DNA of 64,000 nt from Pseudocitrobacter cyperus (GCF_039889165.1 NZ_JAYMYY010000005.1:248001-312000); one strand, 5' to 3'; counted from the stretch's first letter, positions 34,698 through 43,393 are shown. A program made the numbers and translations. Notes: generated from the letters alone by a model not told the origin.

Positions 34698-36050
34698 TTA
34701 GCGCATAGTAACAAACTCTTCCGCCGCTGTCGGGTGAATTGCCACGGTATTATCGAAATCTTTTTTGGTCGCGCCCATTTTTAACGCCACGGCGAATCCC
34801 TGAAGGATTTCATCCATACCAAAACCGATACCATGAATACCGACAATTTTCTCTTCCGCGCCGACGCACACCAGCTTCATCCGGCAAGGCTGACGGTGAG
34901 AGGTGACGGCGGTATACATTGCCGTGAAGGAGGATTTGTAAACCTTCACCGCGTCGTCGCCATACTGCTCACGGGCCTGCGGCTCGGTTAAACCGACGGT
35001 GCCGATGGGCGGGTGGCTAAAGACCACCGTCGGGATGTTGCTGTAATCCAGATGCTCATCCGGTTTGTTGTTAAACAGGCGCTCGGAAAGACGACGGCCT
35101 GCGGCAACCGCTACCGGGGTCAGTTCAACGGCACCCGTGTTGTCACCGACGGCGTAAATGCCCGGAACGTTAGTGTTCTGGAATTTATCAACAACGATAT
35201 AGCCTTTATCGTTGGTTTTCACGCCTGTCGCCGCCAGGTTGAAGTTGTCGTTTGCCGGTTCACGACCAATTGCCCAGATCAGGCAGTCGACCGTCTGGCT
35301 GCGGCCATCTTCCAGTTCAATGGTCAGGCTGCCATCGGCATTTTTCACCACGGCTTTCGGAATCGCTTCGGTGTGCAGCGTCGGGCCTTCTGCGTTCATC
35401 ACTTCGACCAGCGTCTCGACAATTAGCGGGTCGAAGGTGCGCAGCGGCGCGTGTTTGCGCACAAACAGGTGCGTTTCTGCGCCCAGACCGTTAATCACGC
35501 CCGCCAGTTCCACAGCGATATAGCCCGCACCGACCACTGCAACGCGTTTCGGCAGCGCTGGCAGTGCGAAGAAACCGTCAGAATCGATACCGTATTCCAC
35601 GCCCGGAATATCCGGATGGCTCGGACGGCCGCCGGTGGCGATCAGGATATGATCGGCAGTGATCGTTTCCCCGTTCACTTCCACGGTTTTCGCATCAATA
35701 AAGCGGGCAAAGCCTTTAATGACGTCGACTTTATTTTTCGCCAGGCCGTTGTCATAGGAGGTATGAATACGGTCAATATAGGCGGTACGGCTGGCAATCA
35801 GTTTATCCCAGTCGAAGTGGTTGATGGTGGTATCAAAACCGTAGTCCGGGCCGTACATGTGGATGGCTTCGCGGATTTGCGCGGCATGCCACATCACTTT
35901 TTTCGGCACGCAACCGACGTTAACGCAGGTGCCGCCCAGCTCTTTGGCTTCAATTAGCGCGCACTTCTGGCCGTACATGGCCGCACGGTTGATTGAGGCG
36001 ATGCCGCCGCTGCCGCCGCCGATAGCGATATAGTCGTAATGTTTGCTCAT
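34698..36050 (-). CDS. gor: Glutathione reductase
   Basis: Gor keeps glutathione reduced with NADPH. With the ATG giving MSKHYDYIAIGGGSGG, the protein has 450 residues, as in E. coli. The FAD dinucleotide motif GGGSGG, redox-active disulfide GGTCVNVGCVPKK, NADPH-binding GAGYIAVELAG and C-terminal HPTAAEEF (catalytic His of the partner subunit) are present. The longer in-frame ORF adds 57 residues with no family support. Rho-like hairpin downstream. Confidence 0.97.
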   Translation of the reverse strand: MSKHYDYIAIGGGSGGIASINRAAMYGQKCALIEAKELGGTCVNVGCVPKKVMWHAAQIREAIHMYGPDYGFDTTINHFDWDKLIASRTAYIDRIHTSYDNGLAKNKVDVIKGFARFIDAKTVEVNGETITADHILIATGGRPSHPDIPGVEYGIDSDGFFALPALPKRVAVVGAGYIAVELAGVINGLGAETHLFVRKHAPLRTFDPLIVETLVEVMNAEGPTLHTEAIPKAVVKNADGSLTIELEDGRSQTVDCLIWAIGREPANDNFNLAATGVKTNDKGYIVVDKFQNTNVPGIYAVGDNTGAVELTPVAVAAGRRLSERLFNNKPDEHLDYSNIPTVVFSHPPIGTVGLTEPQAREQYGDDAVKVYKSSFTAMYTAVTSHRQPCRMKLVCVGAEEKIVGIHGIGFGMDEILQGFAVALKMGATKKDFDNTVAIHPTAAEEFVTMR

Positions 36051-36151
36051 GACCGCTCCTTCCTGTTCATTGTCGGGCGAGGGCAGTGGCCCTTCGCCAA
36101 AAGATCCGCGATTGTATACCTGAAACTGATAGATTCTGGCTATGTCTGCGA

Positions 36152-36994
36152 TTACTCGGGCACGATCCAGCTTACGGTTGCGTGGCCAATACCGGTCGGA
36201 ACCAGTTTTTTGTGCAGCCATGGCAGCACATTATTCATCTGCTGTTCCAGCTTCCACGGCGGGTTGATGACAATCATGCCAGATGCTGTCATGCCGCGCT
36301 GATCGCTGTCCGGGCGTACCGCCAGCTCGATTTGCAGAATTTTGCGGATGCCGGTCGCTTCCAGGTCTTTGATCATGCGCTTGATTTGCGCGCGCAGTAC
36401 CACCGGATACCACAGGGCGTAAGTTCCGGTCGCAAAACGTTTATAGCCTTCGTGAATGCCCGTCACCACCGCCTGATAGTCAGTTTTAATCTCATATGGC
36501 GGGTCGATAAGCACCAGGCCGCGGCGGGAGGCTGGCGGCAGTTTGGATTTCAGTTGCTGATAGCCATCGGCTTTTTCGACGCGCGCACGGTTGTCTTTCT
36601 GGAACTCAGAACGCAGCAACGGGAAATCGCTGGGGTGCAGTTCGGTCATCTGCAGGCTGTCTTGCTCGCGCAGGAGCTGGCGGGCAATCAGCGGCGAACC
36701 CGGGTAGTAACGCAACTGTCCGCTGCGGTTGAAGTGGTTTACCACGCTGATGTAGGGCTCCAGCTCAGCGGGCAGGTCGTCCTGCTGCCAGATGCGGGCG
36801 ATACCTTCCAGATACTCACCGGTACGCTCGGCGTGCTCACTGCTTAACTGGTAACGGCCCGCGCCCGCATGGGTGTCCAGGTAGAGAAACGGTTTTTCTT
36901 TCTCTTTCAGTGATTCAATAATCAGGCTCTGAACGGTGTGTTTAAGGACGTCGGCGTGGTTGCCAGCGTGAAAGCTGTGGCGATAACTGAGCAT
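36152..36994 (-). CDS. rlmJ: 23S rRNA m6A2030 methyltransferase RlmJ
   Basis: RlmJ methylates A2030 of 23S rRNA with SAM. The 280-residue protein begins MLSYRHSFHAGNHADVLKH, as in E. coli, has a SAM-binding region LDTHAGAGRY and the catalytic motif DPPYEIK (DPPY of N6-adenine methyltransferases). Transcribed divergently from prlC. Confidence 0.96.
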   Translation of the reverse strand: MLSYRHSFHAGNHADVLKHTVQSLIIESLKEKEKPFLYLDTHAGAGRYQLSSEHAERTGEYLEGIARIWQQDDLPAELEPYISVVNHFNRSGQLRYYPGSPLIARQLLREQDSLQMTELHPSDFPLLRSEFQKDNRARVEKADGYQQLKSKLPPASRRGLVLIDPPYEIKTDYQAVVTGIHEGYKRFATGTYALWYPVVLRAQIKRMIKDLEATGIRKILQIELAVRPDSDQRGMTASGMIVINPPWKLEQQMNNVLPWLHKKLVPTGIGHATVSWIVPE

Positions 36995-37104
36995 GGGTAA
37001 AGGGGTTCCGCTAAGTAAAACATGGGCCCGTTACCGGGCAATAAAAAAGCATATCCGAACAGTATACCGAAAAGTCGTCGTTGCCGCGAAAGCGCAACGC
37101 TTAT

Positions 37105-37136
37105 CATTGAAATTCACTACACTTAACCCCATGCTA
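37105..37136 (+). promoter_or_regulatory. Heat-shock (sigma-32) promoter of prlC
   Basis: A -35-like CATTGAAA (37105-37112) is followed after 14 bp by CCCCATGCTA (37127-37136). This fits the sigma-32 consensus (CTTGAAA and CCCCATnTA with 13-17 bp between). It lies about 90 bp before prlC, a known heat-shock gene in E. coli. Confidence 0.85.
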
Positions 37137-37225
37137 CGTATATTACATGCCGGACAGGGCGATAGCCGCCACCCGACAAAAACGCGCTTAAGCGTTGGTT
37201 TCCCTTTTTAACCAGGACTGTGCAT

Positions 37226-39268
37226 ATGACGAATCCATTACTGACTCCCTTCGAATTGCCGCCGTTTTCCGCTATCAAACCAGAGCACGTTGTTCCCGCT
37301 GTCACTAAAGCGCTGAACGACTGCCGTGAAAATGTGGAACGTGTGGTAGCGCAGGGCGCACCGTACTCCTGGGAAAACTTGTGCCAACCGCTGGCAGAAG
37401 TGGATGATGTGCTGGGGCGTATCTTCTCGCCGGTGAGCCATCTGAACTCGGTAAAAAACAGCCCGGAACTGCGCGAAGCTTACGAACAGACTTTGCCGCT
37501 GTTGTCTGAATACAGCACCTGGGTCGGTCAACATGAAGGGCTATACAAAGCCTATCGCGACCTGCGCGACGGCGATAACTACGCCACGCTCTCTACCGCA
37601 CAGAAAAAAGCGGTTGATAACGCACTGCGTGACTTCGAACTCTCCGGTATCGGTCTGCCAAAAGAGAAACAGCAGCGCTATGGCGAAATCGCCACCCGCC
37701 TTTCTGAGCTCGGCAACATCTATAGCAACAACGTACTGGATGCCACCATGGGCTGGACGAAGCAGGTAAGCGATGAAGCTGAACTCTCCGGCATGCCGGA
37801 AAGCGCGCTGGCTGCGGCTAAAGCGCAGGCTGAAGCTAAAGAGCTGGACGGTTATCTGCTGACTCTGGATATCCCGAGCTATCTTCCGGTGATGACCTAC
37901 TGCGACAACCAGGCGCTGCGCGAAGAGATGTATCGTGCTTACAGCACCCGCGCCTCCGATCAGGGCCCGAATGCCGGTAAATGGGATAACAGCCCGGTGA
38001 TGGCGGAGATCCTCGCTCTGCGTCATGAACTGGCACGGTTGCTGGGCTTCGAAAGCTACGCCTTCAAATCACTGGCCACCAAAATGGCGGAAAACCCACA
38101 GCAGGTGCTGGAATTTTTAACTGACCTCGCCAAACGCGCGCGTCCGCAAGGTGAAAAAGAGCTGGCGCAACTGCGCGCCTTCGCCAAAGCGGAATTTGGC
38201 GTTGATGATCTGCAACCGTGGGATATCGCGTACTACAGCGAAAAACAGAAACAGCACCTCTACAGCATCAGCGACGAGCAACTGCGCCCGTACTTCCCGG
38301 AAAACAAAGCCGTTAACGGCCTGTTTGAAGTGGTGAAACGCATTTATGGCATTACCGCGAAAGAGCGTAAAGATGTCGACGTCTGGAGCCCGGAAGTTCG
38401 CTTCTTCGAGCTTTATGATGAAAACAACGAACTGCGTGGGAGCTTCTACCTCGACCTGTACGCGCGTGAACACAAACGTGGCGGGGCCTGGATGGACGAC
38501 TGTGTCGGCCAGATGCGTAAACTCGATGGCTCGCTGCAAAAACCGGTCGCTTACCTGACCTGTAACTTTAACCGTCCGGTGAACGGCAAACCGGCGCTGT
38601 TCACCCATGATGAAGTGATTACCCTGTTCCACGAATTTGGCCATGGCCTGCACCACATGCTGACCCGCATCGAAACTGCGGGTGTTTCCGGTATTAACGG
38701 TGTGCCGTGGGATGCTGTCGAACTGCCAAGCCAGTTTATGGAAAACTGGTGCTGGGAGCCGGATGCGCTGGCGTTTATCTCCGGCCACTACGAAACCGGT
38801 GAACCGCTGCCGAAAGAACTGCTGGATAAAATGCTGGCGGCGAAGAACTACCAGGCTGCGCTGTTTATTCTGCGCCAACTGGAGTTCGGCCTGTTCGATT
38901 TCCGTCTGCATGCGGAATTTAACCCGGAACAGGGGGCGAAAATCCTCGAAACCCTGGCAGAAATCAAAAAACAGGTCGCCGTGGTGCCGGGGCCGTCGTG
39001 GGGTCGCTTCCCGCATGCCTTCAGCCACATCTTTGCCGGCGGCTATGCGGCGGGCTACTACAGCTATCTGTGGGCCGACGTGCTGGCGGCGGATGCGTTC
39101 TCCCGCTTTGAAGAAGAGGGGATTTTCAACCGTGACACCGGGCAGTCGTTCCTTGATAACATCCTGACCCGCGGTGGTTCTGAAGAGCCGATGGCGCTGT
39201 TCAAACGCTTCCGTGGCCGTGAACCGCAGCTTGACGCGATGCTGGAGCACTACGGGATCAAAGGCTAA
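37226..39268 (+). CDS. prlC: Oligopeptidase A
   Basis: Cytosolic zinc metallopeptidase of the M3 (thimet oligopeptidase) family that degrades signal-peptide fragments and other short peptides. 680 residues, the E. coli length, with the zinc site LFHEFGHGLHH and a downstream Glu in the ENWCWEPDAL region. The start was placed at MTNPLLTPFELPPF; a GTG two codons earlier is possible. It is followed after 7 bp by rsmJ, so both are likely co-expressed from the sigma-32 promoter. Confidence 0.97.
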   Translation: MTNPLLTPFELPPFSAIKPEHVVPAVTKALNDCRENVERVVAQGAPYSWENLCQPLAEVDDVLGRIFSPVSHLNSVKNSPELREAYEQTLPLLSEYSTWVGQHEGLYKAYRDLRDGDNYATLSTAQKKAVDNALRDFELSGIGLPKEKQQRYGEIATRLSELGNIYSNNVLDATMGWTKQVSDEAELSGMPESALAAAKAQAEAKELDGYLLTLDIPSYLPVMTYCDNQALREEMYRAYSTRASDQGPNAGKWDNSPVMAEILALRHELARLLGFESYAFKSLATKMAENPQQVLEFLTDLAKRARPQGEKELAQLRAFAKAEFGVDDLQPWDIAYYSEKQKQHLYSISDEQLRPYFPENKAVNGLFEVVKRIYGITAKERKDVDVWSPEVRFFELYDENNELRGSFYLDLYAREHKRGGAWMDDCVGQMRKLDGSLQKPVAYLTCNFNRPVNGKPALFTHDEVITLFHEFGHGLHHMLTRIETAGVSGINGVPWDAVELPSQFMENWCWEPDALAFISGHYETGEPLPKELLDKMLAAKNYQAALFILRQLEFGLFDFRLHAEFNPEQGAKILETLAEIKKQVAVVPGPSWGRFPHAFSHIFAGGYAAGYYSYLWADVLAADAFSRFEEEGIFNRDTGQSFLDNILTRGGSEEPMALFKRFRGREPQLDAMLEHYGIKG

Positions 39269-39275
39269 TCGGTCA

Positions 39276-40028
39276 GTGAAAATCTGCTTAATTGATGAAA
39301 CGGGCGCCGGAGACGGCGCCTTATCTGTTCTTGCCGCCCGCTGGGGGCTGGAGCACGATGAAGACAACCTGATGGCGCTGGTGTTAACGCCGGAGCATCT
39401 GGAACTGCGTAAGCGCGATGAACCGAAGCTTGGCGGCATCTTCGTGGATTTTGTCGGCGGTGCGATGGCGCACCGGCGCAAGTTCGGCGGCGGTCGCGGC
39501 GAAGCGGTGGCGAAAGCGGTGGGTATTAAGGGGAGCTACCTGCCGGACGTGGTGGATGCCACGGCGGGACTGGGACGTGATGCCTTTGTGCTGGCTTCCG
39601 TTGGCTGCCATGTGCGGATGCTGGAGCGCAACCCGGTGGTTGCGGCGCTGCTCGACGATGGCCTGGCGCGCGGCTACGCTGACCCGGAAATCGGCGGCTG
39701 GTTGCAGGAGCGGTTGCAGTTGATCCACGCCTCGAGCCTGACGTCGCTTGCGGACATCACCCCGCGCCCGCAGGTGGTTTATCTCGACCCCATGTTTCCG
39801 CACAAGCAGAAAAGCGCGCTGGTGAAAAAAGAGATGCGCGTGTTTCAGTCGCTTGTGGGGCCGGATCTTGATGCGGATGGGCTGCTGGAGCCCGCCCGTT
39901 TGCTGGCGACAAAACGGGTGGTGGTGAAGCGGCCCGATTACGCCCCGCCGCTCGCGGATGTGGCGACAACCAATGCGGTGGTCACGAAGGGCCATCGGTT
40001 TGATATTTATGCGGGGACGGCGGCGTAG
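39276..40028 (+). CDS. rsmJ: 16S rRNA m2G1516 methyltransferase RsmJ
   Basis: RsmJ methylates guanine 1516 of 16S rRNA. The GTG at 39276 gives a 250-residue product beginning MKICLIDETGAGDGALSVLA, matching E. coli RsmJ; the in-frame ORF start further upstream lies inside prlC. The SAM-binding motif DATAGLGRDAFVLAS and the catalytic-type YLDPMFPHKQKSA are present. Second gene of prlC-rsmJ. Confidence 0.96.
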   Translation: MKICLIDETGAGDGALSVLAARWGLEHDEDNLMALVLTPEHLELRKRDEPKLGGIFVDFVGGAMAHRRKFGGGRGEAVAKAVGIKGSYLPDVVDATAGLGRDAFVLASVGCHVRMLERNPVVAALLDDGLARGYADPEIGGWLQERLQLIHASSLTSLADITPRPQVVYLDPMFPHKQKSALVKKEMRVFQSLVGPDLDADGLLEPARLLATKRVVVKRPDYAPPLADVATTNAVVTKGHRFDIYAGTAA

Positions 40029-40045
40029 GGGCGTGCGGCCTGATG

Positions 40046-40138
40046 CCCTCACCCTAACCCTCTCCCACAGGGAGAGGGAACCGATGGTGCCAATGGTGAA
40101 GGTTGTGCGGTTTTCTCCCTCTCCCTGTGGGTGAGGGG
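40046..40138. repeat. Double-hairpin intergenic repeat, copy 4 (right arm shortened)
   Basis: CCCTCACCCTAACCCTCTCCC leads into a CCCTCTCCC/GGGAGAGGG hairpin, a core of about 38 bp and CCCTCTCCCTGTGGGTGAGGGG, where part of the second hairpin is missing. The core matches the reverse complement of copy 2. It lies between convergent rsmJ and the flavoprotein gene. Confidence 0.88.
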
Positions 40139-40141
40139 CCT

Positions 40142-41344
40142 CTACACAAACGGCGCGTATGGATCCGCCATCTCAAACGCCGCTGCTCTTTCTGCTTTTG
40201 GCGGGTAAATGAGTTCGCTGACAATCGACACCTTCAGCTTTTTCGCCTCTTCGCGCGTCAGTTTTACCTGCTGATCCCAACCTTCCGTATACACCGCGCC
40301 CCAGGCGCCGAGATCCAGGCAGGTGACGTACATCTCCTGGCGATACGGTGATGGCTCAACGTTCAGCAGACTCGCCGCCGCGTTGTTCCCGGCGAATTTA
40401 CCCAGCAGGATCGCGTGCTGGCAGGTCATCAGCGCGTGGTTGCCTTTGTCATCTGTCGCGGCACAAGCCACGTCTCCGGTGGCGTAGATCTCTTCATGGC
40501 CTTCAACCTGAAGGTTTGCATTCACATGCAGACGCCCCTGGCGATCGCGCGGGGCGTTAATTTGTGTTGTCAGATCGCTGGCCTGAACACCCACAGTCCA
40601 GATCACCGTCGAAGAGGTAATGCTCCGGCCGTCTTTAAGGGTTACACCGCCAGCGTCTACTGACTCCACTTCGGCGTTCACCATCCACTCAACACCCAGT
40701 TCGTTAGAGGCGCTAACGATCACGTTACGCAGTTCTTCACTGTAGCGCGCACCCGGCTGTGCGCCGCGTTCAACTACGACTACTCTGGTCTTAGCATTTG
40801 AGCCCAGAATGTCACGCAGCCTGCCTGGCAGTTCCATCGCCATCTCAATACCGGTGAAGCCGCCGCCGCAGACCACGACCGTATTGCGCGCTTCGCTTTC
40901 CGGTTTATCGGCCAGCGAGTGCAGATGCTTCTCTAACTCAGCAGCGCTTTCCAGTTGATCGAGATCGAAGGCATGTGCCTGAACGCCCGGGACAAATGAA
41001 CGGTTCAGGTGGCTGCCGCTCGCCAGAATCAGACGATCATAACGATGCTGGTGGGTTTTACCTTCAGCGTCTTGCCAGCTCACACTGCGTGTGTCGCTAT
41101 GAATCGTTGACACCGTACCATGCAGGAATTTTACGCCGGTGATGTCGAACAGCGGCATCAGCGGGGAGACCAGCGTTTCCACGTTATTTTCATAAAAACG
41201 CGGGCGCACACGCAACTCCGGTTGTGGGGCAATGACAGTAATATCAATGGCCTGGCTATCATTTTTATCCGCCAGGCGCGCCGCGCTGAGGGCTGCCCAC
41301 ATTCCGGCGAAGCCGGCGCCGACGATCAAAATTTGTTTACGCAT
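40142..41344 (-). CDS. NDH-2-like FAD/NAD(P)H-dependent oxidoreductase
   Basis: A 400-residue two-dinucleotide-binding flavoprotein. The FAD motif GAGFAGMWAA sits at the N-terminus, the NAD(P)H motif VVCGGGFTGIEMAMEL in the middle, and the second FAD motif ATGDVA near residue 290. The overall pattern is that of type II NADH dehydrogenases and related disulfide-reductase-fold enzymes; no membrane helix is evident. Electron acceptor unknown. It is divergent from an Rrf2 regulator that probably controls it in response to redox or iron-sulfur state. Confidence 0.82.
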   Translation of the reverse strand: MRKQILIVGAGFAGMWAALSAARLADKNDSQAIDITVIAPQPELRVRPRFYENNVETLVSPLMPLFDITGVKFLHGTVSTIHSDTRSVSWQDAEGKTHQHRYDRLILASGSHLNRSFVPGVQAHAFDLDQLESAAELEKHLHSLADKPESEARNTVVVCGGGFTGIEMAMELPGRLRDILGSNAKTRVVVVERGAQPGARYSEELRNVIVSASNELGVEWMVNAEVESVDAGGVTLKDGRSITSSTVIWTVGVQASDLTTQINAPRDRQGRLHVNANLQVEGHEEIYATGDVACAATDDKGNHALMTCQHAILLGKFAGNNAAASLLNVEPSPYRQEMYVTCLDLGAWGAVYTEGWDQQVKLTREEAKKLKVSIVSELIYPPKAERAAAFEMADPYAPFV

Positions 41345-41526
41345 CGCTCTTTCACTCTGTTCATGTTGATTTATTTACTCGGATTTTATTTGTCGTAGTA
41401 TAAAAAGACAATGAGAAAAATGGATGCTGCACTGGTTTTGTGGTTATCGTATTGATTAATTGGTATTTGTTTTTTATCAAACGTAAGCGGGAAAGGAAGT
41501 GTCTGGATTGCTGAGGGCAAAATAGC

Positions 41527-41546
41527 TACAATAACTCAGAGTTATT
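41527..41546 (+). promoter_or_regulatory. Operator palindrome overlapping the -10 of the Rrf2 gene
   Basis: AATAACTC-A-GAGTTATT (41530-41546) is a perfect 8-bp inverted repeat around one base. A TACAAT -10-like hexamer (41527-41532) overlaps its left arm, and the Rrf2 ATG lies 17 bp downstream. The geometry fits autorepression by the Rrf2 protein. Confidence 0.7.
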
Positions 41547-41563
41547 TTGGCTGAGATTAAAAC

Positions 41564-42067
41564 ATGGCATTTTACAGTTCCGGGGTTGAATACGGCATCC
41601 ATAGCCTGATGTGTATGGTAGACAGCAAAGGCGACGCCCGGGATATGAGTGTGCGCGAAATTGCTGAGCTGCAAAGCGTACCCTATGACTACCTGGCCAA
41701 AATCTTCACCCGCCTGTCAAAAGCCGGGCTGGTGCGTAGCATCGAAGGTAAAGGCGGTGGATTTCAACTGGCGAAACCCGCGGAGCACATCACGGTGAAA
41801 GACGTGGCGATGGCTATCGACGGCGAGAAACGCATCTTTGAATGCCGCGAGATCCGCCAGCGGCTGGCAGTGTTTGATGAGCAGCCGCCAGAGTGGGCCT
41901 GTGAAGGTATTTGCGGCGTGCGTTCGGTAATGGACATGGCGCAGCAGCGTATGGAAGAGGCGCTGGCCCAGCATACTATTCTCGACCTCGCCCGTAAGAT
42001 GTACCGCAAAGCGCCGGATGAGTTTGTTATTGAGGTGCAGGAGTGGATAGCCGCGCGTAAAGCGTAG
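41564..42067 (+). CDS. Rrf2-family transcriptional regulator with three-cysteine Fe-S motif
   Basis: A 167-residue Rrf2 protein: winged helix (residues 1-75, with YDYLAKIFTRLSKAGLVRS and the GKGGGFQLAKP wing) and a C-terminal region with Cys94, Cys113 and Cys117. Three cysteines in this place usually hold a [2Fe-2S] cluster that senses oxidants, NO or iron status. The C-x18-C-x3-C spacing differs from IscR and NsrR, so this is a distinct subgroup. It is divergent from the flavoprotein at 40142. Confidence 0.87.
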   Translation: MAFYSSGVEYGIHSLMCMVDSKGDARDMSVREIAELQSVPYDYLAKIFTRLSKAGLVRSIEGKGGGFQLAKPAEHITVKDVAMAIDGEKRIFECREIRQRLAVFDEQPPEWACEGICGVRSVMDMAQQRMEEALAQHTILDLARKMYRKAPDEFVIEVQEWIAARKA

Positions 42068-42093
42068 CGAAATGGCAGGCATCAGGCTTACAA

Positions 42094-42118
42094 AAACGCC
42101 CGCAGAAAGCGGGCGTTT
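42094..42118. terminator. Bidirectional terminator between the Rrf2 gene and uspA
   Basis: A perfect 10-bp stem AAACGCCCGC/GCGGGCGTTT with loop AGAAA between two convergent genes. The T/A flanks fit termination in both directions. Confidence 0.85.
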
Positions 42119-42137
42119 GCTCATGCGCGAGGAGTGA

Positions 42138-42575
42138 TTACTCCTCTTCTTCGTCGCGCAGCGGAACGATCAGCATATCAACGTGAACGGTGTTGATGAG
42201 CTGGCGCGCAGAAGACATCAGTTTGCTCCAGAAGTCCTGATGATGACCGCAAACCACCAGATCCATATCGTATTTCTTAATGGCGTCGACCAGCACCTGG
42301 CCCAGATCGCCGCTGCCGCTCAGGGTTTCGGTGATTGGGTAGCCCGCATTGGTGGACAGCTCAGACAACGCGTGATGTGTCTCTTCCGAAATGCGTTTCT
42401 GCATATCGCCCAGATTCACATCAATAAGGCCGGTATAGAGATCGGAGTAGTTCACATCAACATGAATCAGGGAAACTTTCGCGTTGTACGGACGTGCCAT
42501 AGAAACCGCTTTTTCAACCAGCACTTTGCTTTCTGGTGAAAGGTCTACCGCGATAAGAATGTGTTTGTAAGCCAT
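42138..42575 (-). CDS. uspA: Universal stress protein A
   Basis: A 145-residue cytosolic UspA nearly identical to E. coli: MAYKHILIAVDLSPESKVLV at the N-terminus and ending VPLRDEEEE. UspA accumulates on growth arrest and many stresses; its biochemical function is unclear. The start was chosen at MAYKH, preceded by GGAAGGAG; a longer ORF upstream has no support. Divergent from uspB. Confidence 0.97.
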   Translation of the reverse strand: MAYKHILIAVDLSPESKVLVEKAVSMARPYNAKVSLIHVDVNYSDLYTGLIDVNLGDMQKRISEETHHALSELSTNAGYPITETLSGSGDLGQVLVDAIKKYDMDLVVCGHHQDFWSKLMSSARQLINTVHVDMLIVPLRDEEEE

Positions 42576-42997
42576 GGTGTTACTCCTTCCATAAAGTTGT
42601 CGATGACCAATGGGCGTGAAGTCGCCCGCGTCCTGCATGTCGATTGCGCGGGGGTTAGCCCTGCCTTAAATCTGCTGCATCCAGGGATGCTAATCAGGTC
42701 TCGTAAAGTGTTAACGACCTAATTGTAGAAGATATTTCTACATTATAGTGACCGGCTCTGCGCGTCAATGTGGTGCGATCACCAATTTGTTAAACAAATT
42801 TATCTAAAGACACTTATTGATAACGCTTCAGGTTGTGGTAAAAATTTTCACTAATCTCCTACACTATTTAATGAGCCGATCGGATAAATAAACGTGATCG
42901 GATTCTCACCTTTTCACTGAGCTGTCTAAGGCTATTGGTTATCGGGGTGCGGTAGCCCGGGAGGAGTCTCCGCTGGGTGGGTCGCCGGGGAGGAGGT
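42576..42997. promoter_or_regulatory. uspA-uspB divergent control region
   Basis: A 422-bp gene-free region. It has an inverted repeat TGTAGAA-GATAT-TTCTACA (42724-42742), a perfect palindrome AATTTGTT-A-AACAAATT (42784-42800), and a sigma-S-like -10 CCTACACT (42858-42865) directed at uspB, which is sigma-S dependent in E. coli. No ORF or RNA is evident. Confidence 0.6.
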
Positions 42998-43333
42998 ATG
43001 ATCAGCACAATCGCGCTGTTTTGGGCCCTGTGTGTCGTGTGTGTGGTGAATATGGCACGCTATTTCTCATCGTTGCGTGCATTACTTGTGGTACTGCGTG
43101 GTTGCGATCCCTTGCTCTATCAGTATGTTGATGGTGGAGGTTTTTTTACCTCTCATGGCCAACCCAGCAAGCAAATGCGGCTGGTTTGGTACATCTACGG
43201 TCAGCGCTATCGCGATCATCATGACGACGAGTTTATCCGCCGCTGTGAGCGTTTGCGCCGCCAGTTTATTTTGACCAGTTCATTGTGTGGTTTAGTGGTT
43301 GTGAGCCTGATTGCATTGGCTATCTGGCATTAA
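42998..43333 (+). CDS. uspB: Universal stress protein B
   Basis: A 111-residue inner-membrane protein with a helix at each end (about 3-20 and 90-109) and a charged middle. The ATG giving MISTIALFWALCVV matches E. coli UspB, and GGGGAGGAGG precedes it. In E. coli it is induced by sigma-S in stationary phase and is linked to ethanol resistance. A sigma-S-like -10 lies about 135 bp upstream. Confidence 0.96.
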   Translation: MISTIALFWALCVVCVVNMARYFSSLRALLVVLRGCDPLLYQYVDGGGFFTSHGQPSKQMRLVWYIYGQRYRDHHDDEFIRRCERLRRQFILTSSLCGLVVVSLIALAIWH

Positions 43334-43343
43334 CCTTCGCCAT

Positions 43344-43380
43344 AAAAAAAGACGGGCCAGTTTCCTGACCCGTCTTTTTT
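43344..43380. terminator. Bidirectional terminator between uspB and pitA
   Basis: GACGGG-CAG pairs with CTG-CCCGTC (10 bp, one mismatch, loop TTTC), flanked by an A7 run on the left and a T6 run on the right. It serves convergent uspB and pitA. Confidence 0.92.
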
Positions 43381-43393
43381 GTCTGCCTGATGA

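Noticed and set aside
34698..36221. A longer glutathione reductase with 57 extra N-terminal residues
   Set aside because: The extra part runs into the intergenic region and has no family match; the ATG at 36050 gives the standard 450 residues.
38117..39481. A 454-codon open frame antisense to prlC
   Set aside because: It is a shadow of the high-GC, codon-biased prlC frame, has a low-complexity unrelated translation and no ribosome-binding site.
19863..40138. CRISPR array suggested by recurring short palindromes
   Set aside because: The copies lie kilobases apart at gene ends, not as regular direct repeats with spacers.
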